A stretch of 64,000 nucleotides of DNA from Streptomyces ficellus (GCF_030406405.1 NZ_JAUEPL010000026.1:26880-90879); one strand, 5' to 3'; numbered from the stretch's first letter, positions 16,370-23,763 are shown. Numbers and translations: made by a program. Notes: generated from the letters alone by a model not told the origin.

Positions 16370-17248
16370 ATGAACCGTACGTCCGTCATACGCAGATCGC
16401 TGCGCCGATCGATGGGCCGATCGTTGCGCCGATCCTTGCGCCGATCCCTTCCGGCTGTCGCAGCGGTCGCCCTGGCCACCGGCTGCACCGCTCAGGCCGT
16501 GGGGGCGACCGGAGTCTCGTCATCTCCTTCCGCCGCCACCCCGGTGGACGCCGAACCGTCCGCCACCGCGCCTCCCGCGACGGTGACGGCCACGGCGACG
16601 CCGGCCGCGGCGGCGGCGAAGGTGCTGATGGCGGAGGGTACGGAGAACGAGCAGGTTCGCGAGTTGCAGGCGCGGCTGCGGCAGCTCGGCCACTTCCACC
16701 GCAGCCCCACCGCCTTCTACGGCTCGATGACCGCCGAGGCGGTCTCGGCCTTCCAGCGGGGGCGCGGCCTGCCCACGACCGGCAAGGTCGACGAGACCAC
16801 GTGGCGGAAGCTGACCGCGATGACGCGCGAGCCGACCGGCGCCGAGCTGCGGCCGCCGACCGCCAACGAGTTGGACAAGCCCGACGCGCGCTGTCTGACG
16901 GGCCGCGTGCTGTGCATCAGCAAGGAGAGCCGGACCCTCGCCTGGATGATCGACGGCAAGGTGGTCTCGGCGATGGACGTCCGCTTCGGCTCGGAGAACA
17001 CCCCGACCCGCGAAGGGACGTTCAAGGTCGACTCCAAGAGCCGTGACCACGTGTCGACGCTCTACGACACGCCGATGCCGTACGCGATGTTCTTCAGCGG
17101 CGGTCAGGCGGTGCACTACTCGTCCGACTTCGCGGCCCGAGGCTACAACGGCGCCTCGCACGGCTGCGTCAACGTCCGGGACAAGGGGAGGGTCGCGGCG
17201 CTCTTCGACCAGGTGAAGCTCGGCGACAAGGTCGTCGTCCACTGGTAG
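16370..17248 (+). CDS. Secreted L,D-transpeptidase with peptidoglycan-binding domain
   Basis: Makes 3-3 cross-links in peptidoglycan outside the membrane. 292 residues: a very basic N-region built of repeated RRSL units (residues about 8-27), hydrophobic core, lipobox-like ATGC with Cys about 39, a Thr/Ala/Pro-rich linker, a PG_binding_1 domain (about 85-145, NEQVRELQARLRQLGHFH to TGKVDETTWRKL), and a YkuD catalytic domain ending in the SHGCVNVRD active-site motif. Length and order match actinobacterial Ldt proteins with short linkers. The ATG at 16370 follows GGGGGG. A hairpin terminator follows. The lipobox has Ala at -3 instead of Leu, so lipid anchoring is less certain than export. Confidence 0.92.
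   Translation: MNRTSVIRRSLRRSMGRSLRRSLRRSLPAVAAVALATGCTAQAVGATGVSSSPSAATPVDAEPSATAPPATVTATATPAAAAAKVLMAEGTENEQVRELQARLRQLGHFHRSPTAFYGSMTAEAVSAFQRGRGLPTTGKVDETTWRKLTAMTREPTGAELRPPTANELDKPDARCLTGRVLCISKESRTLAWMIDGKVVSAMDVRFGSENTPTREGTFKVDSKSRDHVSTLYDTPMPYAMFFSGGQAVHYSSDFAARGYNGASHGCVNVRDKGRVAALFDQVKLGDKVVVHW
16391..16450 (+). repeat. Five 12-bp tandem repeats encoding RRSL in the signal peptide
   Basis: Units of the form CGCCGATCCTTG at 16391-16402, 16403-16414, 16415-16426, 16427-16438 and 16439-16450, with few mismatches. They encode (R/G)RS(L/M) five times in the n-region of the L,D-transpeptidase signal sequence. Confidence 0.9.
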
Positions 17249-17288
17249 GGCGCTCATGGCGCTCATCGGCGCTCATGGGTGGGGAGAG

Positions 17289-17327
17289 GGCGCGGGCGGG
17301 ACCGGGGGAACGTGTCCCGCCCGCGCC
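17289..17327. terminator. Hairpin terminator after the L,D-transpeptidase gene
   Basis: Perfect 14-bp G/C stem (17289-17302 with 17314-17327) and an 11-base loop, 40 bases past the stop. It could also end a leftward transcript from the motif at 17399-17427. Confidence 0.75.
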
Positions 17328-17398
17328 ATGTGCGCTGAGCCGTAGGTACGGGGGGAACCCCGGCTCTTCGCGCTGCCGATGACCAGTCGGCTCACTCA

Positions 17399-17427
17399 TT
17401 ACTGCGCCACGGGGTGGAAAAACGTCA
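17399..17427 (-). promoter_or_regulatory. Two-part promoter-like motif, copy 1 (no annotated gene downstream)
   Basis: Reading the minus strand: TGACGTTTTT (17427-17418), 9 bases, GGCGCAGTAA (17408-17399). The same arrangement occurs before three protein genes in this window (at 21527, 24905 and 39141). Here nothing is annotated downstream: a leftward transcript would run about 110 bases to the hairpin at 17289-17327. It may encode a 40-codon GTG-initiated peptide (GTG at 17393) or be a small RNA. No other signal is seen in 17328-17398. Confidence 0.4.
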
Positions 17428-17431
17428 CACC

Positions 17432-17459
17432 CCTGCGGAAGAAATTTGGATTCCGCAGG
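17432..17459. terminator. 9-bp hairpin, probable end of the first anti-sigma transcript
   Basis: CCTGCGGAA (17432-17440) and its complement (17451-17459) with a 10-base loop. It is directly next to the TGACGTTTTT element, whose T-run would follow the stem on the minus strand like a terminator U-tract. Confidence 0.45.
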
Positions 17460-17641
17460 TGGGAGGGGTGCGGGGGGGCCGGGGGGTGCCGGGGGCCGCA
17501 CACGTGCGGAGGAAGGGGCGGGCTCGGAACGCCGCGGAGGGGGCGGCCCCGGCAAACCGCAGAGGGAGGCGGCGGGCCCAGGAGGACGCGGCGGGAAGGG
17601 CGAGCAGGGGCGCAGTGGGAGCCCGGCGTGCCCAGGAGGGC

Positions 17642-17709
17642 GCAGAGGGAAGGGCGGGTCCGGCGGGGCCGCAGAGGGAAGGGCGGGCCCGGCAGGCCGC
17701 AGAGGGAGC
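17642..17709. repeat. Purine-rich 28-29-bp repeats in a 468-bp spacer
   Basis: GCAGAGGGAAGGGCGGG-type units start at 17642, 17671 and 17699 (the last partial). More degenerate copies extend left to about 17540. The whole stretch 17460-17716 is G/A-rich on the plus strand and contains no credible coding sequence. Confidence 0.7.
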
Positions 17710-17716
17710 CGGGGGC

Positions 17717-18820
17717 TCAGGAGGCCGCGGCGGGCTGCGGTACGGAGAGGGCGGGGGCCAGGCTCCAGGAGGCGGACGGCTGCGTGGCGTCCCAGTCGGC
17801 GGGGTCACCGCCGTTCTTCGCACCGTCCTCGCCGCTGTCGCCGCCACCGTCGTCACCCTGGCCGCCGGTGCCCTTGCCGCCATCGGCGCCCTTGCCACCG
17901 GTTCCCTTGCCGCCGGTCCCGGTCCCGGTGCCCGTCCCGGTGTCGGCGCCGCCGCCCGTGCCCGGCCGGGTGGCGCCCGCCAGCACCCGGTCGCAGAAGC
18001 TCTTGACGTTGGCCGCGCCCCGGGCCTGCGCCTCCAACTGCCGGCGGCGCTCACGGTCGAGGCGGCCGGCGCGGTAGTCGCGGCAGGCCCGTACGGTAAC
18101 GGCGCTGTCGTCCGAGCCCGGCGCGCCGCCATCGGTGGCACCCGTGCCGCTCCCGGGCCGCCCCGAGCCGTCGTCGCCGTTCCCGGTCCGCTCGGGGTCC
18201 GGCCGCCCCGGAACGCGCTCCGTACCGCCCGCGTCCGCACCCTGTCCCGCCGACGTGGACGGCGCCACGCTCCCCGGCGCGCTGGGCGTCCCCGGTGTGG
18301 CGGAATCCGTCCCGCCGGTTTGACCACCCGACGTGGGTGTGGCGGCGGCGGTCACCGACGAGGCGGGCACCGGCTCGCGGTCACCGCCCAGGACGGGCAG
18401 CACACCCGTACCGGCGGCAACGGCCACGCCCCCGACCGCCAGTCCGGCGACCGACGCGGCCAGGCCCCAGCGCACGGGCCGCGCCCAGCGCGCACGGCGG
18501 CGGGGCACCCCCTGAATCCGCACCGTGCCGAGATCCGACGACGCGCCCGGGGCCGTCACCGCGCCCCGCGGCCCGGCACCGTTCGCCGCGCGCGGCCCGG
18601 TGCCCTTCGCGGCGCGCGCCTCGCGGAACGCCGCCAGCGCCGCCGCCTCACCGGGCAGTTCGCCCGCGGCGGGGTCCACGGAGGCGCGCATGGCCTCCAG
18701 CGCACGCGCGACCCGCCGGGCCTGCTCCCGCGCGTGATCGTCGACAGGGCCGACAGGTTCACCCCGCAGCAGTCTCTCCGCCGCGTCCTGGTCGAGCCAT
18801 TCATCCCGCTCGTCGGCCAT
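17717..18820 (-). CDS. Membrane anti-sigma-like partner of ECF sigma factor 1
   Basis: 367 residues. A cytoplasmic N-terminal half (ADERDEWLDQDAAERLLRG, then an Ala-rich helical segment with AAFREARAAK), one membrane helix at about residues 125-145 (WGLAASVAGLAVGGVAVAAG), then a long extracellular low-complexity region of Gly, Ser, Thr, Asp and Lys, interrupted by a charged segment ACRDYRAGRLDRERRRQLEAQARG with two nearby Cys. It has no obvious ZAS zinc motif. ATG at 18820 overlaps the sigma stop by one base (TGATG), so the two are co-translated. An anti-sigma role is inferred from topology and coupling. The related gene at 19892 has the same build. Confidence 0.75.
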   Translation of the reverse strand: MADERDEWLDQDAAERLLRGEPVGPVDDHAREQARRVARALEAMRASVDPAAGELPGEAAALAAFREARAAKGTGPRAANGAGPRGAVTAPGASSDLGTVRIQGVPRRRARWARPVRWGLAASVAGLAVGGVAVAAGTGVLPVLGGDREPVPASSVTAAATPTSGGQTGGTDSATPGTPSAPGSVAPSTSAGQGADAGGTERVPGRPDPERTGNGDDGSGRPGSGTGATDGGAPGSDDSAVTVRACRDYRAGRLDRERRRQLEAQARGAANVKSFCDRVLAGATRPGTGGGADTGTGTGTGTGGKGTGGKGADGGKGTGGQGDDGGGDSGEDGAKNGGDPADWDATQPSASWSLAPALSVPQPAAAS

Positions 18821-19620
18821 CACATGTCCTTCTGCGTCCGCGAGCGCCATTGCGTCACACCGGTACGTGCCACGGAACCCACGCGGCGCTTGGGCTGCGG
18901 CGGTACGCCACCCAGTGCGCCGGGCGCGGTTTCGCCGGTGCGGCCGACGCCGCCCGCGCCGGGCGCGGTCTCGCCATCGGCACCCGCGCCGTCCACGCCG
19001 GCGCCGTCCGCGCCCGGGCCATCCAGGCCCGCGGCGTCCTCGGCGCCGAGCAGCTCAGCGAGCCGCTTCAGTCCGCGGTGGGCGGCGGTGCGTACGGCGC
19101 CGGGCCGCTTGCCCAGCGTCTTGGCGGCGCTCTTCGCGTCCAGCCCGACGACGACGCGCAGGATGACGGCCTCGGCCTGGTCCTGCGGCAGTTGTGCGAT
19201 CAGATCCATGGTGCGGCCGGTGGCCAGCGCTTCCATGGCCTCGTCCGCGGTGTCGGACTCGGCCGGTTTGTCGGTGAGTTCGGTCTCGTCTCCCCCGATG
19301 GCGGGGCGCCTGCCCCGCATACGCAAGTGGTCGAGGGCGCGGTTGCGGGCTATGCGCGCCGCCCAGCCCCGGAACCGGTCGGCGTCCCCGCTGAACCGGT
19401 CGAGGTCGCGGGAGATCTGCAGCCAGGCCTCCGACGCGACGTCCTCCGCGTCGGCGTCGCCGACCAGCGTGCGTATGTAGCCGAGCAACCGCGGATGCAC
19501 GGCACGGTACACAGCACGGAACGCGTTCTCGTCCCCGTCCTGAGCCGCGAGCACCGCGGTGGTCAGCTCCGCGTCGTCCCCCAGCACTCCCACTACCTGT
19601 TCGTCATCGCGGCTGGTCAC
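18820..19620 (-). CDS. ECF-type RNA polymerase sigma factor 1
   Basis: Redirects RNA polymerase to a small regulon. 266 residues: region 2 spans about 20-90 (DENAFRAVYRAVHPRLLGYIRTLVGDADAEDVASEAWLQI, then FRGWAARIARNRALDHLR), region 4 about 120-180 (LPQDQAEAVILRVVVGLDAKSAAKTLGKRPGAVRTAAHRGLKRLAELL). A 70-residue Gly/Asp/Ala-rich C-terminal tail is unusual for an ECF factor. I chose the GTG at 19620 because GGAG lies 8 bases upstream; an in-frame ATG at 19680 has AGGA only 2 bases away. The 271-bp spacer upstream (19621-19891) should hold its promoter; I see no clear consensus there. Coupled to the anti-sigma gene. Confidence 0.88.
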   Translation of the reverse strand: MTSRDDEQVVGVLGDDAELTTAVLAAQDGDENAFRAVYRAVHPRLLGYIRTLVGDADAEDVASEAWLQISRDLDRFSGDADRFRGWAARIARNRALDHLRMRGRRPAIGGDETELTDKPAESDTADEAMEALATGRTMDLIAQLPQDQAEAVILRVVVGLDAKSAAKTLGKRPGAVRTAAHRGLKRLAELLGAEDAAGLDGPGADGAGVDGAGADGETAPGAGGVGRTGETAPGALGGVPPQPKRRVGSVARTGVTQWRSRTQKDM

Positions 19621-19891
19621 CGCCGTCGCTCCGCCCGGCGGGCAGGAGCACGCTACGTGGTCATCCGGCGTCACGTCCATGTCCTGTACAAGCTGCAACA
19701 TCACGGTGACGGGGTGCGGTGTGACAGAAAACGCAGGCGCGGCGCTGATAAGAGTACGGGGCCGTACCGCGGACCCGTGGACGGCGACCGGGGCCTCTCC
19801 TGTGGGGGGTGGCGGCCCCGGTCGTCCTCCGCCCCGCACGCGGGTGCTCATGGCGTGCCGCCCCGGTGGTTCCGGCCCATGTCGTCGACCT

Positions 19892-20929
19892 TCACCGCGC
19901 CGTTGCCTCTGCCTTGCCGTCGCCGTTGCCATTGGTGTGCGGCGGGTTCATGCCGGCGTTACCGGTCTTCGGGCCCGGCGTCATCCTCCCGGTGCCCGCA
20001 TGCCCGCCGGTGCCCGCGCCCGTGGCCGCGCCACCGCCCGCGCCCGTGCCCGAGTTGCCGCCGGCGCCAGGCTCCGCTCCCCGCTTCGCGCCGGGCGCGC
20101 CCGAACCGCCCGCCGTACCCGCCTTCCGGCCACCGCTCTTCGGGCCCTGCTTCGGCGTGTTCGGCGTGTTCGGCGTCGGCTTCCCCTCCGGGCGCCCAAC
20201 CGTCTTGGTGCCCGTATCGGAGGGGCGCACCGAGTGCGTCGGCCGGGCCGTGGGGCGGTGCTGCTTGCCGCGCGGCCGCTCCGCGAGGGGCGCCGCGGGC
20301 ACGGCGCGGGACGGCGTGGCCGCCGTCGAGACGCCGGGCTTCGGAACCGCGCCGCCGCCGTCACCACCGCCGTTGCCGCCGCCGAACGGCGAGCGAATCG
20401 CGCCGCTCTGCGCCGCCACCGCGACACCGCCGAGCAGCACGGTCGCCGCCAACCCCATCGCCGCGGCCCGCAGCGAACGCCTGCGACGCCGCTCGCGGGC
20501 CGGCCGCCAGTCGTCGCGCCGCCGGGTGCCGCGTACGGCGAGCGCGCCCTCGTCACGGGCCGCCCGGAAGGCCGCCACCGCCCGCTCCTCGCCCACCGGG
20601 TCGACCTCGCCGCCCCGCACGGCCGCCGCCAGCAGCGCGGCGGGCACGGCGATCTCACCACGCCACACGACAGCCGCCGACTCGCCACGGTCACCGCCGC
20701 GCGCCGACCGCGAATCCCGCGCCCCACGCGAATCCTGCGGATCAGGGGCGCCTCGCGCATGCAACAGACCCCGCGATCCCCGCAGACCCTGCGCCCCCGG
20801 CAGATCCCGCGACTGCCGCGCGCCCCGCGAATCCCGCGCACCCTGCGATTGCCGCGAACTCTGCGAATCCCGCCGACCCTCCGGGTCCCGTGGACCCTGC
20901 GAATCTCGCGGCTCGCTGTCCCTTCTCAT
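19892..20929 (-). CDS. Membrane anti-sigma-like partner of ECF sigma factor 2
   Basis: 345 residues. The first 80 residues are an Arg/Asp/Ser/Gln/Gly repeat (RDSQG and GARDSRG variants), matched by short nucleotide repeats. Then comes a conserved cytoplasmic block (IAVPAALLAAAVRGGEVDPVGEERAVAAFRAARDEGALAVRGTRRRDDW), one membrane helix at about 155-172 (AAAMGLAATVLLGGVAVAAQ) and a Gly/Pro/Thr/Lys-rich extracellular tail. It has the same topology as the protein at 17717-18820, so the pair looks like a paralogue. ATG at 20929 overlaps the sigma stop (ATGA). Function is inferred; there is no recognised anti-sigma motif. The repeat expansion is probably disordered. Confidence 0.75.
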   Translation of the reverse strand: MRRDSEPRDSQGPRDPEGRRDSQSSRQSQGARDSRGARQSRDLPGAQGLRGSRGLLHARGAPDPQDSRGARDSRSARGGDRGESAAVVWRGEIAVPAALLAAAVRGGEVDPVGEERAVAAFRAARDEGALAVRGTRRRDDWRPARERRRRRSLRAAAMGLAATVLLGGVAVAAQSGAIRSPFGGGNGGGDGGGAVPKPGVSTAATPSRAVPAAPLAERPRGKQHRPTARPTHSVRPSDTGTKTVGRPEGKPTPNTPNTPKQGPKSGGRKAGTAGGSGAPGAKRGAEPGAGGNSGTGAGGGAATGAGTGGHAGTGRMTPGPKTGNAGMNPPHTNGNGDGKAEATAR

Positions 20930-21486
20930 CCCCTCGCTCCGCCCTGCGCCAGTCGCCCGGCAAGTTTCCTCAGTCCTCGGTGCGCGGCGCTGCGCACCGC
21001 GCCTGGCCGTTTGCCCAGCACCCGGGCGGTCGCGGGGCCGTCCAGCCCCACGACCACCCGCAGCAGCACCGCTTCGGCCTGCTCACGCGGCAGCCCGCGG
21101 ATCATCGCGAGCGCCTGTTCCGTCGACAGGCTCTCCAGCGCGGCGGCAGCCGTGTCCTGGCCGCCCGGCAGGTCAAGTACGTCCTGTTCGATTAAAGAGG
21201 TACGGGGGCTCCGCTTCTGCCGGCGCAGATGGTCCAGCGCCCGGTGGCGGGCAATCGTCGCCGTCCACCCGCGGAAACCGGCGCCGTCGCCCCGGAACCG
21301 CCCCAGGTCACGGGCGATCTCCAGCCACGCCTCGGCGGCCACGTCCTCGGCGTCGTCGCCGACGAGCCCGCGTACGTAGCCGAGCAGCCCCGGGTGGACC
21401 AGCCGGTACGCCCGCGCGAACGCGTCCTCGTCACCTTGCTGGGCGCGCTCGACGGCAGCGCCGAGCTCCGCGTCGTACGCCCCCAC
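20926..21486 (-). CDS. ECF-type RNA polymerase sigma factor 2
   Basis: 186 residues, the usual ECF size. Region 2: DEDAFARAYRLVHPGLLGYVRGLVGDDAEDVAAEAWLEI and FRGWTATIARHRALDHLRRQK; region 4: LPREQAEAVLLRVVVGLDGPATARVLGKRPGAVRSAAHRGLRKLAGRL. It is closely similar to sigma factor 1 (18820-19620) in both regions, so the two operons look like a tandem duplication with divergence. The GTG at 21486 follows GAGGGA. The two-part motif at 21527-21555 lies 41 bases upstream and overlaps the stop codon of the preceding gene, so it may be the promoter. Signal and regulon unknown. Confidence 0.88.
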   Translation of the reverse strand: MGAYDAELGAAVERAQQGDEDAFARAYRLVHPGLLGYVRGLVGDDAEDVAAEAWLEIARDLGRFRGDGAGFRGWTATIARHRALDHLRRQKRSPRTSLIEQDVLDLPGGQDTAAAALESLSTEQALAMIRGLPREQAEAVLLRVVVGLDGPATARVLGKRPGAVRSAAHRGLRKLAGRLAQGGARG

Positions 21487-21526
21487 GTTTCCCTCTTCGT
21501 GCCGCCCATCACGGTTCCCCCAACCA

Positions 21527-21555
21527 GTTCTGCGTGCGCCCACGCGAAAACGTCA
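21527..21555 (-). promoter_or_regulatory. Two-part promoter-like motif, copy 2, upstream of ECF sigma 2
   Basis: Minus strand: TGACGTTTTC (21555-21546), 9 bases, CACGCAGAAC (21536-21527), then 40 bases to the GTG of the sigma gene. It shares CGCAG at the same offset with copies 1 and 4. If the sigma factor recognises its own promoter, this is the candidate. Confidence 0.5.
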
Positions 21556-21984
21556 CAGGAGCACCTGGCGTCCCGCCCGCCCGTGCAGCATCAGGTAGAA
21601 GTGCTGTACGGACTCCTCCGACCCGGCCTCGAACCGGTTGACGACCTTGCCGAGCGGGTTCCATGCGCGCCCGTCCGGCATCCGGATGCCGACGGGCTGC
21701 CCGAAGAACGCCCGCTGCTCGGCGTCGAAGTCCACCCACTGCGCCCCGGCGCGCCGCACGATCACCTCGCCGGTGTACGCACCGAGCCCGCACAGGAACG
21801 GCTCGACCCGCGACCGTTCGGGCTGGTCACGCCGGAGCCCGTCCACCACGAGGTCGACGAGTCGCAGGCTGGCGACGCTGTAGTCGAGCGGCAACCGGTT
21901 CCGCTCGGTCACCCGCGCCACGAACTGCGTCACATAGGCGCGGACGTTCCGCGCGCCCGGCAGTGTTCTGAAGTCCCCATCCAT
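21553..21984 (-). CDS. Conserved-looking hypothetical protein, 143 aa
   Basis: I do not recognise the family. The 143-residue protein is soluble, without signal or membrane helix. The N-terminal third has a helix-rich RNVRAYVTQFVARVTERNRLPLDYSVASLRLVDLVVDGLRRD. The rest is mixed strand/helix with EPFLCGLGAYTGEVIVRRAGAQWVDFDAEQ, GIRMPDGRAWNPLGKVVNRFEAG and a closing HFYLMLHG. That layout (sequence GAYTGEVI then WNPLGKV) resembles several small actinobacterial proteins of unknown function. ATG at 21984 has a weak ribosome site. It is cotranscribed at most with the downstream sigma gene, whose promoter-like motif overlaps its stop codon. Confidence 0.75.
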   Translation of the reverse strand: MDGDFRTLPGARNVRAYVTQFVARVTERNRLPLDYSVASLRLVDLVVDGLRRDQPERSRVEPFLCGLGAYTGEVIVRRAGAQWVDFDAEQRAFFGQPVGIRMPDGRAWNPLGKVVNRFEAGSEESVQHFYLMLHGRAGRQVLL

Positions 21985-22291
21985 GCATGACCCAGCGACG
22001 CACGCGTCACAACCGTCACGCGAAACGGAGCGTGTCGCTTCTCATACGGCGACTTCACGCCACCCGTACAACCATTCGCACGACTCAGTCGTCTGCGACG
22101 GCTCCGTACTAGCGCCAGCCCGCAGTGAGCCGCTCACGGCCGGGGATCTCGCCCCGGCCGGTGGCCCACAGAAGGGTCGGCCAGGCGACCGGCCTTCGCG
22201 TCCCAGTCGGCGTCGCCGTCCGCCAGGCGGAGGGTGGACGCTGCGAGGCGGACGGCGGACAGGACGTCATCGGCGTTGACGGGGGCGGTGG
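21985..22291. other. 307-bp intergenic region with one hairpin
   Basis: No coding sequence seen. A 9-bp stem CGGCCGGGG (22137-22145) with complement at 22152-22160 probably ends the DUF397 transcript. It is preceded by a small dyad GTGAGC/GCTCAC (22125-22137). Nothing else recognised. Confidence 0.6.
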
Positions 22292-22537
22292 TCAACGAGC
22301 CACCGTGAACTGGACGAAGGAGGACCAGGCGGCGGGCGTCAGCGCGAGCTGGGGACCGGAGGGGACCTTGGAGTCGCGGACGTGGATGGTGGAGGGGCAG
22401 GTGGCGACCTCGACGCAGTCGTCACCATCGCCGCCGCTGTAGCTGGACTTGTGCCAGGAGAGGGCGACTTCGACGCAGCTGTCGCCGTCGCCTCCGCTGT
22501 AGCTGCTCTTGAACCAGGCCAGTTCGTTGGTGCTCAT
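22292..22537 (-). CDS. DUF397 protein with internally duplicated motif
   Basis: 81 residues. The DUF397 core is seen as W-x-K-S-S-Y-S-G-G-D-G-D-x-C-V-E-V-A, followed by HVRDSKVPSGPQLALTPAAWSSFV. The first 20 residues of the core are present twice, head to tail, with a 60-bp period at the DNA level. ATG at 22537 overlaps the XRE stop (ATGA). In Streptomyces, DUF397 genes almost always follow a DUF5753/XRE regulator (WhiJ-like loci, where the small protein acts with the regulator in developmental control). Its biochemical role here is inferred from that precedent. Confidence 0.9.
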   Translation of the reverse strand: MSTNELAWFKSSYSGGDGDSCVEVALSWHKSSYSGGDGDDCVEVATCPSTIHVRDSKVPSGPQLALTPAAWSSFVQFTVAR

Positions 22538-23358
22538 AGCGCTCCTCGCAGTCGCGACAGCAGGCCCTTGGAGTCCTCCGGAGTGAGGGCCTGCGCTCGC
22601 AGTTTCCCATAGCGCATATGAAGCACGCTGATCTCTTTCGGGTCGACGATGAACAGCCCGGTCCGCTGCCCCTCGCAGTACCCGAGCCACTGATGCTCCG
22701 GCGTCTCCGCCAACTGAATGGGCCCATCCAAGGCGGCATGTTGCCCCCGCTCCAACGGCAGCACCTGCACGGAGACGTTCCGCAGCTCCATCACGTCCAG
22801 CACATGATCCAGCAGCTCCCGCGTCACCTCCACCCCGCCCACTTGATGGTGGAACAGGTGCTCCTCAATGACGAAGCTGTACGCCGTGTTCGGCCGCTCC
22901 CGCAGCAACTTCTGCCGCTCCAGCCGCGCCACCAACTGCGCGTCCACCTGCTCGTCGCTCAGCGGCGGCAACTGGCCCCGGAACAGCACCCGCGCATACG
23001 CCTCCGTCTGCAACAGCCCAGGGACCACCCGGGTTTCGTACGTGTCCAGGCTGATCGCCGACGCCTCCAGCAGCGCCCACTTCCGGAACCACACCGCCAG
23101 CCCCGGCTTCCGGGTCAGGTGCTGTGACGCCTTCCGCAGCGCGCCGAAGGCCTGGAGCTTCTCCTCCACCCGCTCGACGAACTCCCGTGTGGGAAAACGC
23201 CGGCCCTGCTCCACGGAGGCGAGGTAATGGACCGAGTACCCCAGCTCCGTCGCCAGTTCCTCCTGCGTGTACCGCGCGTTCTCGCGGAACGCCTGGAGCA
23301 CGGCGCCGAAGGTCTTGAGGCTCTCGGACCGTTCGGGTTCGATGATGCTTTCTGTCAT
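22534..23358 (-). CDS. XRE-family regulator with DUF5753 domain (WhiJ-like)
   Basis: 274 residues. N-terminal HTH_31/XRE domain (about 15-75): LQAFRENARYTQEELATELGYSVHYLASVEQGRRFPT. Then DUF5753 (about 95-270): VPGLLQTEAYARVLF, RLERQKLLRERP, FVIEEHLFHHQVGG, VSVQVLPLERGQHAALDGPI. It binds DNA in the cytosol and probably senses a ligand or partner through the C-terminal domain; such proteins with DUF397 partners affect differentiation in Streptomyces. The first codon is an ATG at 23358. The next gene, DUF397, overlaps by 4 bases. An interrupted palindrome at 23451-23469, about 95 bases upstream, is a possible operator. Targets cannot be deduced. Confidence 0.9.
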   Translation of the reverse strand: MTESIIEPERSESLKTFGAVLQAFRENARYTQEELATELGYSVHYLASVEQGRRFPTREFVERVEEKLQAFGALRKASQHLTRKPGLAVWFRKWALLEASAISLDTYETRVVPGLLQTEAYARVLFRGQLPPLSDEQVDAQLVARLERQKLLRERPNTAYSFVIEEHLFHHQVGGVEVTRELLDHVLDVMELRNVSVQVLPLERGQHAALDGPIQLAETPEHQWLGYCEGQRTGLFIVDPKEISVLHMRYGKLRAQALTPEDSKGLLSRLRGAL

Positions 23359-23450
23359 GCCGGTGACCCCCGGGTCGTTCGTGGTCCACCCCGTTTATCG
23401 AGTCACCCATGCTCACAGGCGGTCGCGCGTACCGTCCACCCTCCGCACCC

Positions 23451-23469
23451 GTACAGTTACTCACTGTAC
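23451..23469. promoter_or_regulatory. Perfect interrupted palindrome, candidate operator
   Basis: GTACAGT (23451-23457), 5 bases, ACTGTAC (23463-23469). It overlaps the stop codon of the small gene at 23461 and lies upstream of the XRE gene. It could be an operator for the XRE protein or a weak terminator. Confidence 0.4.
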
Positions 23470-23763
23470 GGGCTCCGCCCAGGCGGCGTACGCGAGAACC
23501 GTCGAGTCGCCGTCCGTCATGTCGAGCCGGGCCCTGAGCCCGTAGTGAATGCGGTACGCGAGCCCCTCGATCTCCACGAGCCCGCACTCCGGACCGCCAT
23601 CCCTCGGCTCCTGGAACCCCGGGCTCTCGACCACCTCCCACCCGGCCTTGCGCGCCAGGTACACCCACTCCTGGTACGCCTCCTCGTTCCCCCCGACGTC
23701 CGGGTCGGTGTCGCCGACCCGGGCGAGGATCTGCACGGGATCCACTCGCCGACCCCTCACCAT
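23461..23763 (-). CDS. Small hypothetical protein, 100 aa
   Basis: Family not recognised. 100 residues, soluble, acidic C-terminal half. Seen: VDPVQILARVGDTDPDVGGNEEAYQEWVYLARKAGWEVVESPGFQEP, then GPECGLVEIEGLAYRIHYGLRARLDMTDGDSTVLAYAAWAEPVQ. The pattern of short strands suggests a small alpha/beta fold. The start ATG at 23763 has GGAGG 6 bases upstream; the frame is open further but without a better site. It lies upstream of the XRE/DUF397 pair in the same direction and could be cotranscribed. The mixed charge and absence of a signal suggest a cytosolic protein. Confidence 0.7.
   Translation of the reverse strand: MVRGRRVDPVQILARVGDTDPDVGGNEEAYQEWVYLARKAGWEVVESPGFQEPRDGGPECGLVEIEGLAYRIHYGLRARLDMTDGDSTVLAYAAWAEPVQ

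Noticed and set aside
17379..18077. Plus-strand frame beginning MTSRLTHYCATGWKN
   Set aside because: It runs through the G/A-rich repeats and antisense to the anti-sigma gene; no ribosome site or domain.
22292..23358. XRE/DUF397 pair as a toxin-antitoxin module
   Set aside because: WhiJ-like pairs are known as developmental regulators and neither protein shows a toxin domain.
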